This document shows, in pieces, positions 1 through 4,923 of a stretch of DNA of 12,399 bases. Within the stretch, counting starts at the first letter, position 1. Each line of letters starts with the position of its first letter. The notes beneath the pieces were generated by a model that was not told the DNA's origin, ran no database searches, and worked only from the letters and a program-made list of their open reading frames with translations. The translations under genes and the position numbers were made by a program. The DNA is from Candidatus Shapirobacteria bacterium UBA1435 (GTDB taxonomy: Bacteria > Patescibacteriota > Microgenomatia > UBA12405), in contig DCTR01000037.1 of NCBI GenBank assembly GCA_002329385.1, positions 171 through 12,569 of the forward strand. The letters are read 5' to 3'.

Positions 1-594
1 TATTTTTTTGTTATTGCCTTCCTCACCCTTTTAACCTCCCTCTCCGTCTATCAAAATATCATCACCCTTAGGCAACTCGATCGGTCCAATAACCAAATTT
101 CCACTCCTTCTGGTAAAAACAAAGAACAGAACGGCTCTACCCAAGCCACCACCCCGACAACAACCAACAACGATCAGGATTTGCAAACTTTTCGTAGTGA
201 TTTCGGCCATTTCAGTTTTAAACTACCGAAAAACCATATTGGCGTTGTTGCCGGTAACTGCGAGGGCTTGTGTTCAAGAAACATTTCTATCGCAAAAATA
301 GACAAAATTCCAACTTACTTCAGCACCGGCATCAATATCATGGTTACCGACCACCAATTAAACCAAACCATCGATTCCGTAAACAAACAGGAAGGTTACT
401 CGGGTAGAGAGTTGGAATCTATGGAAATTGGGGGCATCGAAGCAAAAAAATATGATAATAGTGGACTATATGAAGTTACCGACTACCGTTTTGCCAAAGG
501 TAATTTTTTCTATTCCATTTCTGTTGAATCATTGTCTCATGACAACAAACCAACCGCAGATCTTATCCTCTCCTCTTTTACCTTCACCCAATAG
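1..594 (+). CDS. Membrane-anchored extracytoplasmic protein, 5' end outside window
   Basis: I do not recognise this family. The frame is open from the first base of the window and ends at TAG 592-594, so 197 codons are visible and the true start lies upstream. The visible N-terminus is a hydrophobic stretch (about residues 1-20, with FFVIAFLTLL) that looks like a transmembrane anchor. A Ser/Thr/Asn/Gln-rich linker with a run of Thr and Pro follows (about 35-58). The rest is a globular domain of roughly 135 residues with two close cysteines (NCEGLC) that could form a disulfide. The ending SSFTFT resembles the closing beta strand of small lipoprotein-like domains common in CPR genomes, but that is only an impression. 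A TTG at 181 would give a shorter ORF but would drop the anchor and has no start signal, so I prefer the open upstream frame. Two further envelope-type genes follow on the same strand. Confidence 0.75.
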   Translation, partial: YFFVIAFLTLLTSLSVYQNIITLRQLDRSNNQISTPSGKNKEQNGSTQATTPTTTNNDQDLQTFRSDFGHFSFKLPKNHIGVVAGNCEGLCSRNISIAKIDKIPTYFSTGINIMVTDHQLNQTIDSVNKQEGYSGRELESMEIGGIEAKKYDNSGLYEVTDYRFAKGNFFYSISVESLSHDNKPTADLILSSFTFTQ

Positions 595-600
595 CAAATC

Positions 601-609
601 TGCTACACT
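601..609 (+). promoter_or_regulatory. Extended -10 promoter, leaderless start of the 616 gene
   Basis: TG-C-TACACT (TG at 601-602, hexamer 604-609) is an extended -10 ending 6 nt before the ATG at 616. Initiation 6-7 nt downstream of the hexamer would put the transcript start at or within a base of the start codon. No Shine-Dalgarno sequence is visible. No clear -35 was found. Confidence 0.45.
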
Positions 610-615
610 CTATTT

Positions 616-1419
616 ATGGGGATTTTAGCTCTTATCCTTTGTGTTTTATTATCGCCGCAACTTGTTGCCGCCCAGGAACCGACTAACCCCGTCGCCTCCA
701 CCCCCTCGCCTCCTTCTGACTCACTTTTTACCCAATACCAATCCGATTACCAGTATCAAGTCAAACTTTATCAAGACGCCTACCGGTTATATACCGAAAA
801 AAAGCAAATCAACCTCAAATACAACACCGTCACCACCCAAAAAGAGGCTCTTGCTGCTGCCAAAAATGCCATCCAATCCCGAAACAACCTTCTCAAATCT
901 TATCTTCTGGCGTTACGCGTAAAACTAGACATGTACCAATCCGCCAACCCAGATGAGACAGAAAAAAACAAGATTACCCTAAATTCCTGGGAAAAGTGGC
1001 TCGACGACCAGAACCCCATCATCGAAACCATCAACAATGCCGAAGATGCCGCTAATTTTTCTCAAGTTTTTAAAAGCCGCCACAACGAACTCCAAAAGGC
1101 TGTCTATACTGCCATAATTATCGACAGAATCAACCAAAAAACCGCTATCCTTAACCAACTCACCGATTTTAGCCAAAATCTAAAAAAATCGCCTCAAATT
1201 CCCAGCGACCAGCTTCATTGGTTCAACCCCATCAATATCCAAACCGACCTGATCCGTCAGGCTTTCAACCAAGCGATTACAGCTACCAACCAAATCCAAG
1301 TTGGTGACCAGTTTAGTAACTTTTATCCAGAAGCTTCACAACAACTGATTAAAGTCGACGGCTATTTGATCGACATCACCAAAACCTTAAAATCAATTAT
1401 CATCAAATTTATCAACTAA
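616..1419 (+). CDS. Secreted helical protein of unknown function
   Basis: A 267-residue protein with a clear signal peptide: a short hydrophobic run (about residues 3-15) and a likely cleavage region at LVAAQ (about 16-20). It is followed by a Pro/Ser/Thr-rich spacer (about 21-36). The remainder is strongly helical and rich in Gln, Asn, Lys, Tyr and Leu, with heptad-like segments suggesting a coiled-coil or helical-bundle periplasmic protein. No enzyme motif or cysteine pair is visible and I do not recognise the family. The ATG at 616 is favoured because it opens the signal peptide and sits 6 nt after an extended -10 box. It lies 21 nt after the preceding envelope gene and one base before the next, so the three are probably co-expressed. 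The high Gln/Asn/Thr/Pro content fits the C-rich composition of the plus strand here. Confidence 0.8.
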   Translation: MGILALILCVLLSPQLVAAQEPTNPVASTPSPPSDSLFTQYQSDYQYQVKLYQDAYRLYTEKKQINLKYNTVTTQKEALAAAKNAIQSRNNLLKSYLLALRVKLDMYQSANPDETEKNKITLNSWEKWLDDQNPIIETINNAEDAANFSQVFKSRHNELQKAVYTAIIIDRINQKTAILNQLTDFSQNLKKSPQIPSDQLHWFNPINIQTDLIRQAFNQAITATNQIQVGDQFSNFYPEASQQLIKVDGYLIDITKTLKSIIIKFIN

Positions 1420-1420
1420 A

Positions 1421-1810
1421 ATGGCTGACCAAGACTTTCAATCCCAACCCACCCAAGAACAAAATCCCCTCATCCCCAGGGGTCAACAGCCATCGCTTAT
1501 CATCCCCAAATCTCAACCTCTTCCCAATGCCGATCCCAAAGTCAAACTACTCAAAAAACTAGGACTAATCGTCGGTCTTTTACTTATCGTTAGCTTCATT
1601 TTGCCCATATTCCTCACCCGCTCACACCCAACCGCTTCCCGATTACCCCAACCGACCATCCCTGCCTCCCCACCCACTCCGTTTGTCACCATCTCCAACC
1701 CCACCTCGCTTGGCCAATACCAAAACTTCTTTGACCAAATCGAAAACGACATAAAAAATTCTTCCCTTGAGTTTCCCCCTCCCCAATACGACCCCGAAAT
1801 CAAACCCTAA
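1421..1810 (+). CDS. Small single-pass membrane protein, Pro-rich
   Basis: A 129-residue protein of unknown function. Residues 1-40 are a polar, Pro/Gln-rich cytoplasmic-type segment. Lysines (KLLKKLG) then precede one strong transmembrane helix (about 47-66), and a Pro/Thr-rich extracytoplasmic tail runs to the C-terminus. The Lys-rich cytoplasmic flank suggests an N-in topology. The ATG follows the stop of the upstream gene by one base (TAAAATG), indicating an operon with the secreted helical protein. The stop TAA (1808-1810) overlaps the stop of the convergent efp gene, so there is no room for an independent terminator. With no recognisable domain, a scaffold or envelope accessory role is only a guess. 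Confidence 0.75.
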   Translation: MADQDFQSQPTQEQNPLIPRGQQPSLIIPKSQPLPNADPKVKLLKKLGLIVGLLLIVSFILPIFLTRSHPTASRLPQPTIPASPPTPFVTISNPTSLGQYQNFFDQIENDIKNSSLEFPPPQYDPEIKP

Positions 1811-2376
1811 TTATTCCTTCTTGACAGGTACTCCCCGGTTTCCGTACTGATGGTAATTTCTTCTCCCGCCTTAATAAAAAGTGGCACCTGCACCTTTGCC
1901 CCCGTATCTACCACCGCCAGCTTTGTCGCCGAAGTGGCCGTATCGCCCTTAACCGAATTTTCTGCCTCAACCACCACGCAAGCAATACTTTTTGGTAGAG
2001 TCACTCCCACCGGCTTATTGTCATAGAATTTAATCCTGTATAAAACTCCTTCTTTCAAAAAAACCTTATCTTCACCGATTACTTCCGCTGGCACCGCATA
2101 TTGTTCAAACGTTCTTGGCTCGATAAAAACATACGCCGAACCATCAAAATATGAATAAGAAGCTTCGTGAGTTTCCACCAAAACCTCCTCAACTTTTTCT
2201 CCTGACTTGTATGTAAACTCAACCACCCTACCAGTGAACAGGTTTTTGAGTTTTGTCCGATAAAAAGCGCTACCCTTTCCGGGTGACACAAAGGTAACCT
2301 CCGTCACCAGGTGCGGTTCATCGTGAAAAATGATATAAATTCCTTTTTTCAGCTGTGCGGTATTGATTGCTCCCAT
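1807..2376 (-). CDS. efp: Translation elongation factor P
   Basis: EF-P binds stalled ribosomes near the E site and helps form peptide bonds at consecutive prolines. The protein is 189 residues from the ATG at 2376, matching the usual length of about 185-190. Domain 1 carries the loop PGKGSAF with Lys34, the position modified in many lineages. The middle domain includes EPRTFEQYAVP, and the C-terminal OB domain carries the family signature VKGDT...TGAKVQVPLF and ends in ETGEYLSRR. The frame stays open to an ATG at 2454, but those extra 26 residues have no counterpart in the family. A -10-like TAAAAT lies 7 nt before the 2376 ATG, so I choose the shorter start. No EpmA/EpmB-like modification gene is visible in this window. 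The stop TAG (1807-1809) overlaps the convergent plus-strand stop. The Pro-rich proteins nearby give EF-P obvious clients. Confidence 0.96.
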   Translation of the reverse strand: MGAINTAQLKKGIYIIFHDEPHLVTEVTFVSPGKGSAFYRTKLKNLFTGRVVEFTYKSGEKVEEVLVETHEASYSYFDGSAYVFIEPRTFEQYAVPAEVIGEDKVFLKEGVLYRIKFYDNKPVGVTLPKSIACVVVEAENSVKGDTATSATKLAVVDTGAKVQVPLFIKAGEEITISTETGEYLSRRNN

Positions 2377-2383
2377 GGGGGTT

Positions 2384-2389
2384 ATTTTA
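2384..2389 (-). promoter_or_regulatory. -10-like box immediately before efp
   Basis: Read on the minus strand, TAAAAT is followed by 7 nt and then the efp ATG. This matches the leaderless spacing of other genes in the window. No Shine-Dalgarno motif lies in between. Confidence 0.4.
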
Positions 2390-2435
2390 CTCCAACCGTC
2401 ACATTCTTCAATAGCCTCCACACCCATATCAGCCC

Positions 2436-2481
2436 AAAAAAAATCCCAGAGCATGCTTTTAGAGGAGCCACCCCGGGATCT
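2436..2481 (-). terminator. Hairpin plus T8: possible terminator, attenuator or short RNA
   Basis: On the minus strand, AGATCCC (2481-2475) can pair with GGGATTT (2447-2441), giving 7 bp with one G-U pair. It is followed by a T8 run (2443-2436, partly shared with the stem). The enclosed 27 nt are mostly unpaired by eye, so the stem alone is weak. It may terminate the upstream lysozyme-like gene, or act on transcripts starting at the promoter next to it. As drawn, that transcript would be about 46 nt. Confidence 0.4.
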
Positions 2482-2488
2482 AAGACGT

Positions 2489-2517
2489 AATATATCAAAA
2501 TATTATATACAAGTCAA
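2489..2517 (-). promoter_or_regulatory. Near-consensus sigma70-type promoter upstream of efp
   Basis: On the minus strand, TTGACT (2517-2512) is separated by exactly 17 nt from TATATT (2494-2489). A TGA just before the hexamer makes it an extended -10. It is the best -35/-10 pair in the window. The predicted start is near 2481, the first base of the inverted repeat at 2436-2481, so transcription would begin straight into that hairpin, about 105 nt before the efp ATG. Confidence 0.5.
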
Positions 2518-2536
2518 TATACAACTCATTTACGCA

Positions 2537-3148
2537 TCAAAAATCACCCTTCTCCAACTCATCAATAAACTGCCTAACCCCATTTGCCCATGAACCGTTA
2601 GAATTTGGACAGTATTTAGTCATCATCAACTCCGGAGTATTCAAACCCTTGTCAAAATATTCTCTCTTTAAATACTCCGCAAAACTTCTTAAAGCTAACT
2701 CATAATTTTCAAACCGCAACGTTCCTTTGGAATGTATCCCATATCCCCAACAGTTATATGAATTAGTCGGAATTTTCTTACACAAATTTGACTCCTGCTG
2801 ACCAATCGCCACAATCCAATAGTATTCAAACCCATAAGCCTGCGACAAATCGAATATTAATCGATAGTGAGGCAATAGGGGAGACTTGTATTTTTCCAGG
2901 TACCTTCTAATCTTTTCTATTCTAGCATCTCCCTCCTCGATTGCCACCTCGAAAACCTCCTCGCTTGTCCCTAAAACTTCGCCCGCCGCCAAACTCATCT
3001 TTTCTCCCATCCTCCTCTCGCCTACCTCCTCCCCCTTTTTGAGTCTTAACAACGACCCGGCCTCCCAGATCAAGAAAGCCAACGTCGATACCATGAACAC
3101 CCCCACAAACACCAACCGACTGGCAAAAATTACTGTTTTCTGACTCAT
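2537..3148 (-). CDS. Membrane-anchored lysozyme-like / glucosaminidase-like protein
   Basis: A 203-residue protein with one N-terminal transmembrane helix (about residues 7-27). A charged linker (about 36-90) leads to a C-terminal domain that looks like the lysozyme fold. AIGQQESN (114-121) with Glu119 matches the catalytic-Glu context of lytic transglycosylases and glucosaminidases, and NSYNCWGYGI (129-138) resembles the core of CPR proteins annotated as lysozyme-like or GH73-like. The later YCP and SWANGV segments (about 179-191) also fit such domains. It would act on peptidoglycan outside the membrane; activity is inferred, and only one candidate catalytic acid is visible. The start is ATG 3148, since an in-frame stop at 3164-3166 rules out a longer frame. 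The stop is TGA, supporting standard stop usage. It is divergent from the trigger factor gene across 43 nt. Confidence 0.75.
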   Translation of the reverse strand: MSQKTVIFASRLVFVGVFMVSTLAFLIWEAGSLLRLKKGEEVGERRMGEKMSLAAGEVLGTSEEVFEVAIEEGDARIEKIRRYLEKYKSPLLPHYRLIFDLSQAYGFEYYWIVAIGQQESNLCKKIPTNSYNCWGYGIHSKGTLRFENYELALRSFAEYLKREYFDKGLNTPELMMTKYCPNSNGSWANGVRQFIDELEKGDF

Positions 3149-3171
3149 GGGCTGAAACTTTTTTCAAATAC

Positions 3172-3181
3172 ATGATATCAT
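3172..3181. promoter_or_regulatory. Palindromic extended -10 shared by divergent genes
   Basis: ATGATATCAT is a perfect 10-bp palindrome. On either strand it reads TG-A-TATCAT, an extended -10. On the plus strand the hexamer (3176-3181) ends 10 nt before the trigger factor ATG at 3192. On the minus strand it ends 23 nt before the ATG at 3148. One element could therefore start both genes. Confidence 0.45.
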
Positions 3182-3191
3182 AACCCTACCT

Positions 3192-4010
3192 ATGGCCAAC
3201 AACTTAATGGAATTATCCAAACAAAAAGATAAAAGTTTTACCTTAACCCTTACTATCCCCCAGGGTGATGTCGACCAAACCCGTCGGCAAATCCTTACCG
3301 AAATCCAAAAAAACTTCTCCAAAGACGGTTTTCGCAAGGGCAATGTCCCGATAGACATTATCCAAGAAAGCATCTCTGCCGACCAGTTGATCGAGGAAGT
3401 CGCCTCAAAGCTTCTCTCCAATCTTTACGGTCAAAAGGCGACTCAATATAATCTAAACCCCATCATTCCGCCAAAAGTCAAATTCGTCACCGAGCCGAGT
3501 TTTCAGCAGGACTGGGTGGTCGAAATCTCTTCCTGCGAACTTCCCGAAGTCGAAATCGACAAAGACTACCAAAAAGAGATAAGCAAATTAAACAAAACCA
3601 ATAAAACCACCAAGACTGATAATGGTGAACAACAAATCAACGGTATTTTTGGACTAATTGTCAAGCTTAGCCACGTCAACCTACCTCCACTCCTTATTGA
3701 AAACGAAATACAGCACCGTCTCTCCCGACTGGTCGACCAAACCAATCAAGCCGGCATGACCGTCAGCCAATATCTCCAAGCCAAAAACCTCACCATGGAC
3801 AAATATCAGCAATTTCTCACTTCCCAGATCAATCAGGAGTGGCAGATAAACCTAAGTATCAACCAAATTGCCAAAGATCAAAAAATTGAAGTCAACAAAA
3901 CTGAACTCGAAGAATACCTCAAGTCAAACCCTCAGCTAAACGACAATTCAAGCCTCGCCAGCTTTCTGCTCCTCCAACAAAAAGTGCTAAATTTTCTCAA
4001 AACCCTCTAA
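3192..4010 (+). CDS. tig: Trigger factor lacking the PPIase domain
   Basis: Trigger factor is the ribosome-bound chaperone that meets nascent chains at the exit tunnel. This protein is 272 residues, against about 430 for the E. coli form. The N-terminal ribosome-binding domain (about 10-118) carries the uL23-docking signature DGFRKGNVP (45-53). In place of the FKBP-type PPIase domain there is a short Lys/Thr/Asn-rich linker (about 130-150). The C-terminal chaperone domain resumes at LPPLLIENEI (about 164-173) and continues through GMTVSQYL (188-195). The order is head, linker, chaperone arms. The loss looks like a clean domain deletion, because both flanks keep family motifs. ATG 3192 follows the palindromic -10; an in-frame ATG at 3207 is possible but less well placed. 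Trigger factors without PPIase can still chaperone in other bacteria. Confidence 0.9.
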   Translation: MANNLMELSKQKDKSFTLTLTIPQGDVDQTRRQILTEIQKNFSKDGFRKGNVPIDIIQESISADQLIEEVASKLLSNLYGQKATQYNLNPIIPPKVKFVTEPSFQQDWVVEISSCELPEVEIDKDYQKEISKLNKTNKTTKTDNGEQQINGIFGLIVKLSHVNLPPLLIENEIQHRLSRLVDQTNQAGMTVSQYLQAKNLTMDKYQQFLTSQINQEWQINLSINQIAKDQKIEVNKTELEEYLKSNPQLNDNSSLASFLLLQQKVLNFLKTL

Positions 4011-4061
4011 CCAATCAAAAAAACTCGTTTTAGCCTTCGGATAGACTTATTAGATACATAT

Positions 4062-4070
4062 TGATATAAT
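4062..4070 (+). promoter_or_regulatory. Consensus extended -10, leaderless start of the 4079 gene
   Basis: TG-A-TATAAT (hexamer 4065-4070) ends 8 nt before the ATG at 4079. No good -35 lies 17 nt upstream, and no Shine-Dalgarno fits before the ATG. The transcript would start at or within two bases of the start codon. Confidence 0.6.
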
Positions 4071-4078
4071 AGCCAAGT

Positions 4079-4663
4079 ATGCCCAAACTTTTTGGGGCAA
4101 AGCAGGACCCAAAAAACCCAAAACATTTCAAAGGCGGCAATAGTTCGGAAATCCTTAAGGATTCCCAGGGTGTCGTCTTCTCTTCCGAATCGCCCAAAGC
4201 CTCATTTTTCGGCCTCAAGGGCGTCTTAAGGCCGGGTCAGACGGTTGAGCTTGGCCAAAACAACAATCATCAAGAAGGCCCCGCCTTCGTCAACTACCTT
4301 GACCGGGAAACCCAAATCCTCATTGACAACCGTCAACACCAAATCAAAAAAGAAATTGACGACCTGAAAGATGAAATCAAAAAACTAACCAATGTTACCG
4401 AAAACCTTGACCGTCAAATCAGCACCGCCGCTTCCCAAACCGTTGCCGAAGCTTCCGAGTACCAAATTCGTTTCTTCCAAAGGTTAAAAAACCTCATCAT
4501 CAATCTCCGCCAAAATATCGCCGACGCTTCCATCTGGTTGTCGGCTTTCACCGCCAAAAAGAAAAAACGGAATTATTTCTGGTCAACCGTCAAAAACAAA
4601 AAAGGTGGGGGAGAGCAATACCTCTTTTCCAACGAACATTCCGCCGCCAGATCCGCCACCTAA
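4079..4663 (+). CDS. Coiled-coil protein, DUF5660-like (tentative)
   Basis: A 194-residue protein without a signal peptide or transmembrane helix. The N-terminus is basic and Gly/Ser-rich (about 1-60). A long Lys/Glu/Gln-rich segment (about 78-150) looks like a coiled coil. Residues 160-164 are a basic cluster. The C-terminal end (about 165-194), with FWSTVKNKKGG...YLFS...AARSAT, resembles the conserved tail of uncharacterised Microgenomates proteins that I associate with DUF5660. That link is from memory and not verified. No catalytic motif is visible. The ATG follows a consensus -10 by 8 nt, which decides the start. Its stop is 58 nt before the tRNA-Val gene, with only that tRNA's promoter between. 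Its function is unknown; the charged tail and coiled coil would suit a scaffold or nucleic-acid-associated role. Confidence 0.75.
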   Translation: MPKLFGAKQDPKNPKHFKGGNSSEILKDSQGVVFSSESPKASFFGLKGVLRPGQTVELGQNNNHQEGPAFVNYLDRETQILIDNRQHQIKKEIDDLKDEIKKLTNVTENLDRQISTAASQTVAEASEYQIRFFQRLKNLIINLRQNIADASIWLSAFTAKKKKRNYFWSTVKNKKGGGEQYLFSNEHSAARSAT

Positions 4664-4701
4664 CATCCACCCTCCCCTCACTCTTTAATTTTTGTCCATG
4701 C

Positions 4702-4718
4702 GGCTGTTATAATCAGCC
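4702..4718 (+). promoter_or_regulatory. tRNA-Val promoter, -10 nested in an inverted repeat
   Basis: TG-T-TATAAT (4705-4713) is a consensus extended -10 ending 8 nt before the first tRNA base, so the primary transcript would have almost no 5' leader. GGCTG (4702-4706) and CAGCC (4714-4718) form a perfect 5-bp inverted repeat around the hexamer. This could be an operator or chance. Confidence 0.6.
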
Positions 4719-4721
4719 ATC

Positions 4722-4795
4722 GAGCTTGTAGCTCAGTTGGTTAGAGCGCATCGTTGACATCGATGAGGTCACAGGTTCAAGTCCTGTCAAGCTCA
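4722..4795 (+). tRNA. tRNA-Val (anticodon GAC)
   Basis: A complete cloverleaf can be drawn. The acceptor stem is GAGCTTG (4722-4728) with CAAGCTC (4788-4794). The D arm is GCTC/GAGC (4731-4747). The anticodon stem is CATCG/CGATG around loop TTGACAT (4754-4760), giving anticodon GAC (4756-4758), which reads GUC and GUU. There is a five-base variable loop, and the T arm is ACAGG-TTCAAGT-CCTGT (4771-4787). The discriminator is A4795. The next bases are CTT, so CCA is not encoded and must be added by the CCA-adding enzyme. All stems are fully paired and TTCAA is intact, so it should be functional. Confidence 0.97.
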
Positions 4796-4806
4796 CTTCA
4801 AAAAAT

Positions 4807-4863
4807 ATGAATACACTTTTTGACAAATTCTTCTCGTTGACTACTGCGCCCGACAGGGCATAA
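4807..4863 (+). CDS. Short ORF before thrS, possible leader peptide (speculative)
   Basis: The frame from ATG 4807 reads MNTLFDKFFSLTTAPDRA and stops at TAA 4861. It contains a Thr pair encoded ACT ACT (4840-4845) plus an early ACA, just before a stem-loop and upstream of thrS, as a threonine-sensing leader might. Against this, no start signal precedes the ATG, only two Thr codons are adjacent, and the downstream hairpin has a poor U-tract. An 18-codon ORF can easily occur by chance. Confidence 0.2.
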   Translation: MNTLFDKFFSLTTAPDRA

Positions 4864-4888
4864 TCTTCATCTGCCTTGATCGGGCTTT
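4848..4888 (+). other. Stem-loop between tRNA-Val and thrS
   Basis: GCCCGA (4848-4853) pairs with TCGGGC (4880-4885). AGGGCA (4855-4860) pairs with TGCCTT (4872-4877) with one G-U. A 1x2 internal loop separates them and the apical loop is 11 nt. Only TTT follows, so it would be a weak terminator for the tRNA-Val transcript. A leader role for thrS is possible. Confidence 0.4.
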
Positions 4889-4911
4889 CCACCTTCTCCC
4901 TTTTTATCCTT

Positions 4912-4917
4912 TATAAT
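4912..4917 (+). promoter_or_regulatory. Consensus -10, leaderless start of thrS
   Basis: TATAAT (4912-4917) ends 6 nt before the thrS ATG at 4924, placing the expected +1 on the A of the start codon. It decides the start against an upstream in-frame TTG at 4876. A second candidate, TTGACT-N16-CATAAT (4837-4864), lies further upstream but overlaps the stem-loop. Confidence 0.6.
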
Positions 4918-4923
4918 CAACTT

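Noticed and set aside
2377..2454. A 26-residue N-terminal extension of EF-P from the ATG at 2454
   Set aside because: Nothing in the EF-P family matches it. The start at 2376 gives the standard length with Lys34 in place, and a -10-like box lies 7 nt before it.
2436..2481. preQ1, fluoride or mini-ykkC riboswitch for the hairpin upstream of efp
   Set aside because: None of the conserved core bases I recall for these classes is present; it is left as an unassigned hairpin.
2488..2510. AT-rich inverted repeat (GTAATATA... TATTATATAC) as a terminator
   Set aside because: The arms pair only with bulges and no T-run follows; the sequence is better explained by the -10 and spacer of the minus-strand promoter.
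4876..4923. An N-terminal extension of ThrRS from the TTG at 4876
   Set aside because: The extra hydrophobic residues do not fit a ThrRS, and a consensus TATAAT lies 6 nt before ATG 4924.
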